A stretch of 64,000 nt of DNA. Origin: Blastopirellula sp. J2-11. Its GTDB lineage: Bacteria > Planctomycetota > Planctomycetia > Pirellulales > Pirellulaceae. Below, piece by piece: positions 1-15,000 of the stretch (the first letter of the stretch is position 1; each line of letters starts with the position of its first letter). Made by a program: the position numbers and the translations under genes. The stretch covers positions 4,092,001-4,156,000 of the forward strand of contig NZ_CP097384.1 in assembly GCF_024584705.1 (NCBI RefSeq). The letters are read 5' to 3'. Under the pieces are notes generated by a model that ran no database searches, had not been told where the DNA came from, and worked only from the letters and a program-made list of their open reading frames with translations.

Positions 1-3000
1 CAAGCCTGGCACATCGCGATTCGCCAACGTTTCCATACCGCGTTCTGGACGCGCAAATTGGCGATAATCGCCGAATGCAAAATAGACTCGCCCCGGATTC
101 TTGACCTTTTCCAAATCTAGTTCACTGCTTGCCTCCGGATCGCCGAAGGCCAAATCCGACAAATTGTCTCCGTCGAGATCAGACGCCGGATACTCGCTGA
201 GCGTAAGCGACGCGGCCCCAACGTCTAGCATCGCGTCGGCTTCCTTGAGTTCAACAATTCGCGGATTCGCTGGCGGCGCATTGCTGGCAATTTCACCTAT
301 TGAACGGAATTGAAGCAATTTTCCCAAATGGCCGGCCTGAGCCGTCGATGGTTCGCCGCTTGACGTAGAAAGAACGTTGCCGGCCGTGGAGACGGCCAAG
401 TCGAGCACACCGTCACCGTCAAAATCTCCACTCGTCGCTTGGATGTCACCTACGCGTTGCGTTCCCGATTCGGTATGCAGTTCACGCAAGACGCAGAATA
501 CATGCGTCGGCTTGGCTGGAGGTTCGCTATTGGGCCATTGGCTATTCTTTGACGTTCGTTCCTTATCAATCGAATAGTTGTAGCGTTCCGCTAGATTGCC
601 GTCGGCGTCAAGCGACAATTGGCCTTCTCCCCCGATCAGGAAGGCGGCGCCGCGTCCCGCAAGATCCTCGACGGTGCAGGACTCCTTGTATCGAGAGAAC
701 CCGAAGTCGGCGAGACCATCGACGTTCACATCCCCCAGCGCGAAGACCGAGCCGCCAAGGTGCAGTCCTTCCCAGATCGTCACGCCGGTCGTTTCATTGA
801 ATTCGGCTGCATCTGGGGCGGCGTCAAGCCGTACAGGGCCATTCCCCGACCGGCCGGCGATCAGATAGACTCTGCCGACAATCTCTTCGGACGCCGGCAT
901 TCCCGATTTGAGCGTGACGAAATTCGAGTCCGCTAGGAGAATGTCTTCGGTCCCGTCTCCATTGACGTCTCCCGGAATTACCGCTTTAAACTGGCTCGGA
1001 ATTTCCTCCAACGCAACTTCAAAGCCCTTGAGCAACTTGCCAATCGTCGTGGCGGTCGAAGTTCCGGGACGCACGCGGAAAGGCGAACCCTTTAGCTTGT
1101 CCGCTTTGATCGCGATTTTGAGCGTTGCGACCTCCTTTTTGATAATCCATCCGACGATATCGGAGTTAAACGCCGGCCGCTTCGCTAGAACCAACAGTTC
1201 CTCTCCATTCGCCGACTTGCCATCGAAATTTAAACGATGTACGGACAGGTCTTGTCCAGATCGTTCAACGCCTACTTTCTCGATTACGTCAAGGTCGTCT
1301 CCTTCGATCACTGCTTCGAAAGCAAAGTTTTTGTCAGTTGGCGAATCCATTCGGTTGTAAACTCTTACCCCGTTCTTGTCCGTTGCATGCTGGACAAGGG
1401 GCTTACTAACCAAGAGTTTGTATTGGTTCGACGAGTCATCAAACAAAACCGAGACGAACGCCCCGTCTCTGGACGGTCGACTGGAGATCGTTCCCCAATC
1501 GGTTAAATCAACATCCCCTTGCCCCAGGACGGAATACCGCTTTTGCAACTGCACCCATTCCTTCGAATTATCGACGCTGATTTCGTAGTCCCACTCATTG
1601 CCGCGAACGTGAAGATCATCCGCGAACGTTGATCGATCGATTTCCGAACCACGACTGGCGCGGAACAAATGATCCTGTTTGAGTGGGCCGTAGAACAGGA
1701 AGGCGGATCCAGGCTTCGCCCCAGAAATCACGTAGTCCTCGTAGCGATCGTTGTTCGTATCGCCGATCGGGGTAACGACGGCCAGCCGGTCTTCATGTTG
1801 GCCTTCAATGGCGAAACTGTTCAACAGCGAAGCCGCTTCCAAGCGCCCGTCTTTCGGGATCGTGTCGAACTTTACCCCAACAGCGCGGAACGATTGACGG
1901 TCGGAGTAGCCAAGCTCTAACGCGTAGTCGAATGGCGCGGCTTCCTTGGGTGAGCTGTAGTCGTTCATCGAGACGTCGGCGCCGTCAGGCGTAAACTTCG
2001 AAAGGTCCTGCATCAGTTGCGGCTTCTCGCTGATGAAGTTGTTTCCAGCTATCAGGTCATGGTCGTCCCCACCAAGGATATGGTCGTCCCCCTTGTTGCC
2101 GAGAATGACGTCGCTCTCATCCCCTCCCAATAGGATGTCGGCGTAGTCGGAGCCGTAAATGACGTCCTGTCCTGTTCCGCCCCGCACCTCAATTCGACGA
2201 AAAGCGTGGGCGCCGGCTTGTACGTCCCCCTGCGCGACGCCCCATGTTTTCTCTCCAAGGCTGGGAGCAAAATAGTCTGGATCTAGATGAACAATGTCTG
2301 ATCCCCCGCGTGTGTCAATCAGAGTTCCTTCGATATCCTTCACCTGAAAGAAAGCGAATTTCTGAACGAACTGCCCCACCGTGTTGGAATCTCCATTCAG
2401 GGAGTTTGCAACGAAAGTGTGACGGTTGGTATCCCACTCGAGAGACATCAAGCGATGACGCCCCAAGAAGCGATCGTACCCCAACGCGACGAAATCGCGC
2501 ACCTTGTCCGGCGAGGGACTCGCATCGCCGGGACGCTCGTCATCTCCCCCCAGAAAATAAATTCGATCGCGTCCTTCATCCCCAAAGATCATATCCGCCG
2601 TCGCGGGATCGAACGGGATCTTATAGAACTTGTGAATCGGCAGGTCGTCGGGAATGATTTGAAAAAGGTCATCCCCCTTCCCACCGAACAAGAGATCGGA
2701 GGATTGGCCGTCGGCGCCTCCACAGAGAACGTCATTTCCGTCGCCGCCAAAGATCCAATCCTCGGCCGAACCGCCAATCAGTCGATCGTTGCCAGAGCCG
2801 CCGATGATCACGTCCTTCCGCCGCATGTAACTTCGGCCTGATCGATCATTTTCCGCCGCGTTGTCAAGATTGATCGCGTAGGAATCGCGATTCGCATTGA
2901 GCGGCAGAATTTCGTATTTGATTGAGTTCGCCGTCGCTCCCTCAAGCGTCTGTTGCCAAATCGTCAGCTCTCGGCTCGTATCATCGGGCTCAAACTCACG

Positions 3001-6000
3001 CCACATTTCGGCTGAATTGACGACCCTCGCACGCAAGTAGTAAACCCCTTTGATCTCGGCGTTCGTTCTCCTCGCCTCCTGATACGAAACGGAGTCTCCA
3101 CCGTCGATCGAGTCCGCATTACGGTATTCCAAAAAGCCCAATTCTTCGGCATCTTTTACCGCTATCGTCTCTGCAGCAACCCGATTAACCGGGATGCGAA
3201 ATACGATTCGTCCGCCGTCCGTCATGCTCACTTCTATCTCGTACAATTCGAGCGTCTGTCCGCCGGAACTCGACTTCGCTTCGTTTAACGCCTTCTTGAG
3301 TCGCTCGAGCAAGCGAGTTTTGCGAGCTTCAGCCGTCTGAGAAGCGGCTGGCACGGAAACGTCGTCTTTGAGAAGCTTCACTTCGTGCGCCAAACCATCG
3401 ATAATCACCTGAAAGACGACATCTTCCGAAAGATATTCCCCTTCCCTCGGCGGCGCGTTGGCCACCAGTTCCAGAAGCTGGATATCCGAAAGATCCATCG
3501 CGGTAACGCCTCGATCGATTCGCACGTCCTTATACGTCAGCAGCTTCTCGAGCGTGACGTCGTCTGGCCGCGACTTTGGCGTGGGTTGCCAAAATTCGAG
3601 CCGAAGCATTGGATAGACTCCTCCGAGCATCTCGGGAGCCGCGATAGCAAAGTGGAGCTTCTGCTCGAGCTTTTCGGGAATATTGATACGAAAGTATCCG
3701 CTTTCCCATCCAACCTTCGCGCCATGAAGTTGCCCTCCCTCGATGTGCACCTCGTAGGTAGCGCGTTCGTTGGAAACGCGCCAACGGGTCGATTCTTCCA
3801 AAACGTCGACCTTCCCCTTTTCCGCGCGGATTCGATCGCTCGCCAAAAAGTGAGGGAGCAGTTCGCTGGGCAGCGTGCGAGCGTCAAGCGCCTTCGTAAT
3901 CGCCTCCGAAGAGACTTGCGTCCAGGTATGCTCGCACTTTTTTACGTCCCCTTTGAACTTGTCGGTCGTGAGATAAGAATCTGCGTTTCGCGCCGATTCA
4001 GGCGTAAAATTGTCTTCGTTATCCGGCGTATCATAATGGATATCGGGAATCAGGTCGTATCGTACCGGAGCGAGCGTCCTTTCCGGCGCTTTGCCGTCCC
4101 CTTCCTGGGATGACGAAACCTTGAGACGGAACAACTTACGTTCCTTAGCATCTTTCACCTCATCATACTGATCGAGCGCCAGACGAGTTGGATCGCTTGG
4201 CGTGACGACTGGTTGCAAGAGCACTCCTTCTTCATCCAGTAGTTCAAGCGAAATTCGCTGTCCAGCCGGAAGTCCATAATCGCTCACCTTGATGCCGGCG
4301 CCGTTCCCAATTTTTGGCGCTATCTGAAAGGAGAATAGGTCCGCGTCCAATTCTGCGGGTTCCTGATGTAACGTGAGCCCGCCAATTTTCGTGACGCGTT
4401 CCAAAGCCCCTAGACTGAATACTTCTCCTTTGGCTTCGGCTTCCGTCGAATCCAAATGGTTGCGAAAGCGAAACGTCATGTCATAGGCGACGGGCATGCC
4501 GACCGAATTTGCGTCGTCTTTCCGACGCACCATGAGAAAGTGCTTCGCCAGGCATTCGATTCGCAACCCTTCGACGCTAAGACGGAGCAGAAGATTCTTG
4601 CTCGGAATACGCAACACCCAACGATTCCCCGGATGTTTTTCAATCGTCGACGCGTCGGAGAGCGTCAAGCCTGAACATCCGACCGCCAAAGGTTGCACAT
4701 GCCGCCACATGTGGCGAAAACTTTCGGTTACAGGCCCTGTCTCCGCTTCTCGCAAAGGGTCAAAGCTAAAGCCTCTCTTCCGAATGCAAAGGGCATGTCT
4801 CCCAGAATACGCGTTTTGGCGAACATACATCGCTTGTTCGGTACGCTGAATGCAGATCCAATTCTTCGGATCTTTGGGATCGGGACCACGGAGTATTCCC
4901 CAGTAATTCTCAAATGGCCTTTTGATTTGGATGATGGTTTCGATCTTGTAGGCAGGATGCTGGATGACTTCCGGCAAGCGGTTCCAAGTCGCTATCAGCG
5001 TTCGCCACGACGCTTCGGAATCTTCTTTGAGTAACGTTAAGGTTCGGTAGTACGGCGATTCCTGAACTAGCGCATCGCAACAACCATTTAATGTACTTTG
5101 CAGAACGAAATTGGGGACTGCGCCTTGTCCGTTCGGCTGAAGAATCGGCCAGCGATGGTTATCCCAGTTCTCCGGTTTCTCTTCGCGGAGAACCGATTCA
5201 CGGTAAATGCCTAACTCCACTTGAGAATCGTGAAGCGTATCCGTCTTTTCTACTTCGATCGCATCTCCATAGTTGAACTCCATATCCTCCAAAATGGAAA
5301 ACTGGTACCAGTCGATATCGTCACTGCTTGCATGGCCGCTATCGATCGTCAGGTTTTTGAATCGAGTGGTGCGCGACAACGTTTCCAACGGATACGCAAA
5401 CCGCGGTTCGTCGTTGGTGACCACTCGCTTCTTTCGCCCCTTATCTGCAAAAGGTTTGTGGATGACCAAACGCCCATCCAGCTCGTCCGACGTAAATCGG
5501 TTTGTCAATTCACGTCGTGGGTCCGGCTTATTGGGATTCTTCGGTAACCTGCGTTCAAATTGATCCGGCAAGTAGGCGCGTTGCGGGTCAATTCGAACGA
5601 CGTCCTCTCCATCACCAGCATCAATCCACACCGTCTTTTGAACGGTTTCGCCGACATGGACGTCATCGTCCCCTCCCAGCGTATCGATAATGATCGCCAA
5701 GAACGTCTCTGCGAGGTCCTCGTCGCGTAGCAAATCGTCGTCCGGATTAAGATCGCGAGGTTCAAGGCTTAGAGAAACTCGTTGCGGGCCGCGCGATTGT
5801 CGAACCTGCCCCCCAATTTGAAATTTCTCCGAAATGTCGTTGAGAGCGCCCTGTGCATTTCTGGCGGTTCCTGCCTGCGCTGCGGCGTAGCCAGGCATAT
5901 CGGCGTTACGACTAAACAACAACGCTGACGCGTCGATGAATTCGCCCCCGCTCTTGAAGAGGGTCTCCCCGTTGGCGTTCTTTAGATCAAACGCTTCGAT

Positions 6001-9000
6001 GCCAAAGCGAACGTCAACCGACCCTGCAGTCGCGAGATTAATCCAGTGCTGCCCATAGTTTTTTGCGCTTGGATTAGTAACGTAACCAATCTCGACTTTG
6101 TCAGCCGATTCCGACGTCGCCACATAAAGCGCGCCGCGGTTCGCCTTCGCATACGCTTTCCAGCGATCTTCATGCGATACGTCTTCGCCGGGCTGAAAGA
6201 CCGTTCCGTCTTTCTTAAAGATCAAATCGCCATCGCCGGCCCGTCCATAGAGAAAATCGACGTTTTTGCCGCCGTAAAGATAGTCATGAGTCACCTCGCT
6301 ATCGCTGCCGAGCATCCGATTGAGGCCCGTATCTTCGTAGTCGGAATTGGCGACGCGGACGGCGGAAAAGTGGTTACGGTGGTCTTTGAAGACGCCAAAG
6401 TAGTTCTCCTTTCCCCCTTCCGAAACGTCAAAGCCCCGAATCTCCTGCCATTTGATCCGATATTGGGCGTCAAGAAATTCTCCGACTTTCCGTCGCCACG
6501 TCTGATGCGGTACGCTCGGCTCAGACGTCGCTGGCTCTGGTTGTGAGCGATCGATGTACGGGAACGGATGCTCCGGCTCGCAATAGGGATGGAATGACCA
6601 CGCGTAAAGTCGGTTTGAACCCACGCCGCCGATCAGGTCGTCGTTACCTTCGCCAGCGAATAGATAGTCTTCATCTTCGAGTTCGCCATCCAGGAAGTCT
6701 CCCCACAGCCGATCATCTCCTCCCAGACCGTAGAGCATGTCGCTTCCTGGGCCGCCGTAAATTTGATCGCGGGCGGAACTGCCGACGACCATGTCGTTGC
6801 CGGGCCCTCCGGAGAGGACGGAGAACCAGATTTGCAATGGCCCCGGCCCGGTCGGATCATCCTGGAACAGATCGGTAGCTTTCTGCGTCGTCTTCTCGGA
6901 AACGTCCAACAGAATACGATCGTCTCCCATCAAACCGGCGACTTGAATTTGTTCGATATAGGCCGGAAAAGCGTCGACCTCCGGGCGCCAGCGGATATCA
7001 AAAGTTCGAGGCTTTTCCGGTTCCGGTTTGCCTTCACGTCGTTTTTTTTCAACCGTCGCCTTGTCGGGAGCGTCGCAGCTCGCCAGATCCTCAATCCATT
7101 TGTTCTCGCTTTCCTTGAAGCTCTTGTACTCGATTCGCAGGAATTCTTTGCCAAAATCGCGAATAACAATGTTGTCATGTTCGTGATTGGTCGAGGCGGT
7201 GCGATTTTCGAACGTCGCGTCTCCTTGAACGAGGAGAATGTCGACGGCGTCGTCAACAGAGTCCCCTTCAACCACGTTGCCAAAATGACCGTCAACCGTT
7301 TCCGTCTCTTGGTGGAGTTGGTCCTCGTCGGAAGATTCCGTGTCGTCGTAGAAATAGCGAGAGTCAACGTCCGCGACGATAATATCAGGACCGCTCCCTC
7401 CGTACAGTTGGTCCTTCGCCGCCATCCCCTCGAGCCAATCACCATCTTCCCCACCCCAGAGGACATCTTTACCACCGCCGCCAAATAACTGATCGCTTCC
7501 ACGGTTACCGTATAGAAAATCGCCGCCGCCGCTCCAACCGGCGTCATAGTTCAAGCGGTAGTCGTCTTTCAAATAGTCTCCATGGAGATAGTCATTTCCA
7601 GCGCTAGGCTGATCAAGCGAGTCGCCAATCAGGATATCTCGTCGCAAGCTCCCATAGAGGTAGTCCCCACCGCTGTCTCCTCGCAGGTCGTCTCCAATCG
7701 GGTAGTCGAGCCCGTCATGAACTCGTCGCGGACTCTCTTGTCCGGCCAACAGACGAACTTCACGGTCGAACTCGAAATCGTCCACGGAAGAATAGCCATG
7801 CAGCATATCGATCCCCGCTCCGCCCCACAGTCGTTGCCCCGCTTGCTGGATTTCTTTGACCACCTCAAAATTGCCGTCGATCTCCCGGATGCGGAACTTT
7901 CGGGCATCGCTGACGACAACCCAGCCAAGTAACTCGCCGTCTCGTTCTTCTTTTGCGAACGAAGCCACGATGGGACCAGAGGCGGGCACCCACTTTCCTA
8001 ATTCGCTTCGAAATATCGTCGCTAACCAATCGGGAACGGGGACTTTGTCGCTTCCATGCAGTGACGAAAGCTCCCCTTTTCGCTGCGCGGTCGCCTCTCC
8101 CGCGGAGAAGACGATTTCGATCCCTTGGTCTCCATAAAGCCAATCGTCGTCTTCGTCCCCAAACAACTGGTCGATGCCCCAGTCCCCTTTGAGGATGTCT
8201 TGGCCGCGGCCGCCGATGAGAATATCGTCGTTCTGATTCTTCTTTCGATGCGTAGTCTTGAACAGCGCGTCGAAATCGTATGTAAAACCGTTCTCCTTCG
8301 TGAATCGAACGTTTTCGTGGTCCGCTTGTTCCTGTCGCGGCCAATTACCATATACTTCGTCGTTGCCGGCGCCGGCGTCGAGATAATCGTTTCCATTCCC
8401 ACCAAAGAGGATGTCGCTTTCCGCGCCCCCGAATAGCCAGTCACGGCCTTCTCCCCCCAGCAACGCATCGTTCCCGTCGTTGTCGTCGCCATCGACAGAA
8501 ATTCCCCGCAAGTAACCCGGAGTCGTATCGTTGGGAAACGGATATGGATCTCGTTCTTGCAGCCCCGCCGCCAGGTTTTCGGCCTTTTCGTAACTTGGGA
8601 CTTGAACAAGACTCTGTTTGAAATTCTCGATAATCGTCTTGTACATCGTTACAAACGGCTCGCGCAAGGGGCCCTGCTTTCCGCTTCGATGCAGTTCCCG
8701 GGCAACTTCATAAAACACGGCGATCGGTACATCTTTCCCGCTGCTATCCTTGATCAGGCCATCGAGTTGCATATTCGGCAGGCCACCAATCAAGATGTCG
8801 TCTCCTTCATCCCCGCTGAGAATGTCGTCCTGAGCGCCGCCAATTATGATGTCATTACCAGCTCCTCCGTGAACAATGTCCGCATCGAGACCCCCTGGCC
8901 CTAATTCCTTCGGGTTGCGACCGGCGACAATAATATCGTCTCCATCCCCTCCGAAAACGATGTCATTTCCTTCGCCGGTCAAGATGAAATCGTGCTGTTT

Positions 9001-12000
9001 ACCGGCACGCACAACGTCATCACCAGTCGTGGCGATGATAATGTTGTAGGAATCGTCCGAATCGAAAGCCTGAATGTAGTTATCCCCTGCATCTGCATTT
9101 ACGGCGTTGATCCCTGCGCCGGCGAAAACGACGTCACGCGTATTGTCGGCGCCAGGCTCGGTCGTTTTCAAAAACTGCGTAGCGCTAATATCGATCGAAC
9201 CCAGGAAGTGAACTTGATCGCCCATCGCCAGCGCCGACACTCCCTTGCTTCTCATGGCGAAGGCGATGGCGTTAGCAATATCCTCCTTCGAGTCGTCGTC
9301 CGCCACTTCAATGGGGTTGTCGCCGACCGCCATGTCGGTTTTCTGAAATACGAACGTGATGTCTTCAATTTTGAACATAGCGCCGTCAACGACCGCATCG
9401 CCAGCAGCCGCCAGCAATGTGCCATGGTCGCCCAGGGTTTCAATCCAATCATGACCGTCCCCACTCACAACTAGATCTTCACCGGGACCAGCGTCGATCA
9501 TGCAAAGTTTCGCATGACATTTCCCGACTAGCGGCGGATCCGCCTGCGCCCAGTCGTTGTAGGCGACTGTGTGATCTTCCTGCACGCCGTCCTGTCGCAC
9601 CAAGCCTGTAATAAAGGGCTTGTGGTTATGGATTGTGCAAATCTGGTCGTCGCTCTTTCCGGTAGAAATGAGATTCGTCTCGCCTACGTCCACGAAGCTG
9701 CTAGACATCCAAATCTGATTGACACCGTTTCCACCATGAACCTCGTTGCTGCCGAACCCGGCGTGAATCTGATTTGTCACGTCGGGGAGTCGCTCGACAA
9801 TCAATCGTGCCGGCAAGATCACGACTTCTCGTGGCTTGACGGTCGCCGGAAGTTGCTCTTTTTCAAAAGAGGTTTTGTCGAGGCGCCTTGCCCCGGCAAA
9901 GATCCAATCGGTCCCTTTTCCGGTCCAAACCGTGTTATCTCCACCGCCGGCGATCACCAGATTGGGACCATTACTTCCTACGATCAAATCGTTACCGTCA
10001 TCACTATCGAGCGGGCCGTCGCTCCAGCGCACATCTCCGCCGAAGATCTCGTGGCGGTGTTCGTCGTCGCTAGAAGGAGAAAAATATGTTTCTACGACGT
10101 CCGTAGTCAGCAATTTATAGAATTCGACGTTGTCCCCAGGCCGGATGACGTCGGGAGCCGCCGGCAGGTTGCTGGGGGCGAAGCCGGCATACAAGAAGTC
10201 TCCATTAGCGCCACCGACCAGCACATCCGCGCCACGGTCGCCTGACAACGTATCGACGCCATCGTTTCCAAAGAGATAGTCGCCGCTATCGTCGCCATGG
10301 AGGAGATCGTTCCCCTTTCCCCCCCAAATCCAATCGCTGCCGACATGCCCGTGCAGCACGTCCGCACCATTCGACCCAATCAAAAAGTCGTTCGTTGGGC
10401 CGCCAGAGAGTTCGTTCTTTTCGGTCGCATCCCCGTCGTCGGCGTCATCCTGTATGAGATCTTGAATGGTGCGCGCAAGCGCGCCCGTATCCCTCTTCGT
10501 CTCCAACCAATCGCTACTGCGAATGTCAGCGGCAAATTTTATTTGCTGTTTCAGCCCCACCAGCAGGTCCGCTTCTTTCGCTTTTCGCAGCTTGATCGTT
10601 TCCGCCGCCGGTAGGGATGACGTGCGATCGATCGACAGTGGATGCGCTTTCCAATCAATTTCGTCGAACTTGCCAATGAGGTTCGTCGCCACCAGGATGT
10701 CGGATCCGAGCTCCTTGTTCAGATCGCCAATCTTATCCTTCCCTGCGCCGCCGATTAGGACGTCGTTACCCGCGTCGCCGACGATATCGTCATGTTCCGC
10801 TCCCCCCCAAATCCAGTCGTCATTCAACCCGCCGGCAATCGTATCCTCGCCTGGTCCGCCGAAGATGTAATCGATTCCTTTCCCTCCGTCGAGCAGATCG
10901 TCGTTGTCATCGGTCACTGCGCCGTCGGCGCCAAATCCAAAAATCCAGTCATTGCCGTCTCGTCCCAGAATCGTATCTTTACCGTCGCCGCCGAGGAGCA
11001 GTTCATCCGCGTGGTTTGATCCGGTGATCTTGTCGTCGCCAGCTCCCCCATTAATTCGGACGTTCTTGCCGATGCCGTTATTGAGAATCGTGTCATCGCC
11101 CCCTTCTCCGTCGATCTGCAAATCAAACGGTACGTTGGGGCCGATAATGATTTGGTCGGCCCCATTCGAGCCCTTGATAATGAGCACCGATTGCGGTTTC
11201 GCCGGATCGGTCTCGTACTTGAAGCCCCAGTGCGGGATGACCTCCGGTTCTTCCCCGTTCTTATAGCGGTGTTCCGTCAGTAGCGGCTCTTCATAACGCC
11301 CGTCGACAAACCGACCTTCGGAAAATCGGAATTCAACCTTGGGAGTTTCCACCTTCACTTTTAGCAGGGTCTTGTCCGCGGATAATCCGGTCGGTTCGTC
11401 CTCCGGAGCTTGCAATAGCGCAACAAGCGAAGCCCAAATAGGGGGAGAAAGCGTAGCCATGTCGCCCGGGTCGCCGGCATCTATGGCCGTCTGATCTGAT
11501 TCGTTCGACTTTTCGGCGCAATCGCATTCGCCAAACAACGTCTTCTCAAACAAGATCTTCTTGGGGAAGACTTTCTCTTTGCAAACGATGCACTTGAATC
11601 CCCCCAAGACGTTAAAGCCAATCTCAAGATATGCCCTCAGCTGCGCGTATACCGTCGCTCGGACGTTGAAGAGCTTCAACGGATTGTCGTCGAAAGCCTC
11701 CTCAATCTCTTCCCAATAGATTTTTCCATCATCGGCATGATAGCCCTCTTTGCATCCACAGTCGTTGAGATCAAGTCCTAGTTCTCCGAAGACGCCCCCT
11801 TCCACCCCGGCGCGCGCGACGACGACGTTGATTTCGGCCGCGGCGAACAGGCCCATACGCACGGCTGCTTCGACGACGTCCGGGCCGACGCCGCCGGGAT
11901 AGAGACGATCATTCAGATAGAACCCGTGAAATACTTTGCGATGTTGACTTATGGCGCTGGTGTCGTAGCCGATCGCTACTGTCGCTTCAAACGAAGCGCG

Positions 12001-15000
12001 TCCGCCTACTCGCGCTCCCAAGGGGCCAAAGATCGGAAAGAACTGGCTATATTCGAATGACGCCCTGACCCGCGGCACTCGATACTCGAACAAGGTTGCG
12101 TCCTGGCCAAGGATCAAACCAAATATGACCTGCTGCGGCTCGGAGACGACGTACGTTTCGTTGTTCCCGCGATAGCCAACTACCGTTTCAACAAGAGGAA
12201 ACGCAAACCTTCCGGCGTTTTCCTTGATGTAGCGGAATTCTGGATCGGCAATTTCGGGAAAGGGTTCCCGGTCTTTTAAGGAGGTCGCTTTGATTTCCCC
12301 TAGTGTCGCCAATCCTTTCGCCAGGTTTTCCTGCAGATCCATCGCCGACAAATTGGGCTTCAGGCTCCCTCTCGACGCCGATGAACTGGCATCCTCGTAA
12401 TTGACATCAAACGCTCCAACGATGATCCATCCGTCGTCGGACGTAATGCTGCTGATCTTTTCGATACGGCGAGTCATCTGGCCAAGGTTTTTCACCGCTT
12501 CGCGTATGTCGTTGATCGATTCGACATCTTCTTCCTCTTCGACCAATAGCAACGCAAGATCGAAAATCGTCACGCTTCCTCCCAGATCAGAGATAAGCGG
12601 CAACGGCTTTTCGCATTCTTCGACTACCTCCAAGACCGGCTTGGTGAACTTAACGACCTTTTCGTGAATCGGCTTCAAGAACCTTTCGCCAAAGTCCTCG
12701 ATATTCATCTCCACTTGGCCAAAGCGGATGAGATCTTCCTCTGGATTTTCATGGTCGGAGGCGGGATGGGAACGTCCCCATTGAAAATCGAAAGAAGTCC
12801 TGAATCGGGGGAGCATCTGCACCTGCCGGCTTTTGAACGACTCCACGTGGAACCCTGCGGTCGCAACGAGCCCATGACCGACTCCTTCCAGCTTTCCGTC
12901 GTTAACCTCCTTCGGCTTCGCAATGTTGCGAGCCAGTTCGCTAATGCGTGTCCGCTTTTTCTCACCGGACGCCTCGGAGTCGTCAGCCAGACTCGCTACG
13001 ATCTTCAACGACAGGCCGTTGAGTTCTTTCGCATCGACAGGAAACGAAAGACAATTGCCGTTTGCTACGTTCGGAAAAGGCAGGCTCTTTAGCGTCGTCT
13101 CGAATCGAAGAAAGCCGAGATCGGTGTCAAACTGACCTGGCGCGAGAATCTCCGCCTTCGCCGCACAGTAGAAGTGAGCGTTCCACATCCAGATCCCTTC
13201 TTTGTCGAAGCCGATCGTCGCGTAATCGTCATCGCTCATTGGATCGGCATGACCGTCGCAAATCCCGGTTCCGCCAAACATCATGGTGACTTCCGTGGCT
13301 ACTTCCGGACGCGGCGACATCTCAAAGCCGATCCCCTTGAGCCCAAGGTCAAGTTCGCTTGAGGTGGTCCGCTTCTTTTCAAATAACATCTCGAACTGAA
13401 CGCTTGGGGCGTCAATGTCGACGTGTACGTTTTTCACTTGCAGACTAGGATCAATCCCCACAAGCGCATCCTTCAGCGATGCCTCCAGCTTCGCTTCGAT
13501 ACGCTCCTTAATCTCTGCTTTGACCTCCGGCGGCAAACTCGCGACGCCGCCTACAGTCAACTCTTCATTGATCCCGTCCAGATTGAGCCACTCACCTTGG
13601 AAAGCGTTCGAGATCCCGTCAAACACTCCCAGGATTTCCAACTTGTTGTCGCCCAAGACTGGAATCTCGAATCTGTCAAACAGCTTTTCTAACTCCAGAT
13701 CAAGATCGCCATTGATTCGATCCCAATTGAGGCCCAGGTTTTCCAGATGTTTGGCAAGGTCGTATTCTGGAAGATCAGGCAACTCCGTCATAGGAATCGT
13801 CGGGAGGTCCGGAAACTCCACATCGGAGAAATCAAGTTCCAGTTTGATCTCCGGAAGATCGATCTGCGGCGGCACAATCCCCTGGAATTGATAGACTCGG
13901 CCCGGGACGTAGTCGGGTTGATTCTGATCGTCGCTATCCGGAAGCGCGTATTCGAACTCTTCCTCCCAAATTCCGTTGGGATAGTCTTTGATCTTCAACC
14001 CACTGATATGGTGTTGGAACGGGCCGATAATCACCTCAATATCGCCCGTGGGGATCTCGACCTTCGCCCCAGCGTCGACGTAGGTCCGAGGGCAACTCAA
14101 GAAGATCCCTCGTATCCCGCAGGCGTCCGACTTTTGCCGCAAGTCAATTCCGATCCCGACACTCACGTCAGCGTACCATCCGGCGGACGCCTGGCCTTTT
14201 TCTCCCACGTTCACTACCGCCAGGTTCTTCAGCGGCTCGAATGGACCGTCGTACGTCGAACTCAGGCCGCAACGTTGCAAATCTGACTCATTGCGCCGAA
14301 ATACGAACAAAAACGACTCGGTGGCGGGATCAAACTCAACCTGGACATCGCCCGATTCCCCAATCGCCTCTTTGAGAAGCCCATGGAGCTGCGCCAGAAC
14401 TTGAACTTTCTCCCCCCCCGATCCCGGCTTTCCGCTTGCTTGGGCCAGGCGCGAGTCGAATCGCTTGACCAACTCTTCAAACTCGTCATCGATTTGAATC
14501 AAGTTTTCCAGTCGAAAATTAGTCTGAGGAATGCTGAGCACTTTGAAATTCTTGTTGTTACTGAACGTCGTCACAAAGGCGCCCAGTTCCTTCAAACCCT
14601 TATTGAGCTGATCCAATACCAGATCACGGTTCTTCAGACGAGCGAGCGCAAGCTGGTCAAACGCCAGGCTATCGGCCAACGCAACCTTTCCGGTCCCCTT
14701 TTCGCCCAACCATTGGAACTGAAGCGTCGCGACCTCGTCGAATTCAGCGATCGCTCGATCGAGCCCCGTTCCCATTTGCGCAGGCCAGAGCTCTCCGGCA
14801 AAGTTGCTTTTCGTTTGGTCCGCTTGAAATTGCACGTCAAAGGAATATTCCGCATTCAGACCTGCGTCAAACGTGGTGTCGATTTGGCTAACAGAAGGAT
14901 CTGAGTTATCTCCGTTTAAGAAGATGTGGAAATCGACATGGGCGAAACCTTCCCCGTTCGCCTCTAACTCCAATAAACCAAGATCGGTCTTTCCTGACTC

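Noticed and set aside
3385-4113. Plus-strand open frame of 242 codons
   Set aside because: Lies entirely inside the giant minus-strand gene, Arg-rich composition, no ribosome site; a shadow of the real frame.
5600-11200. Regularly spaced short DNA repeats that might suggest a CRISPR array or VNTR
   Set aside because: Repeats are degenerate at DNA level and encode G-G-x-G-x-D units in one frame; no identical direct repeats with unique spacers and no cas genes.
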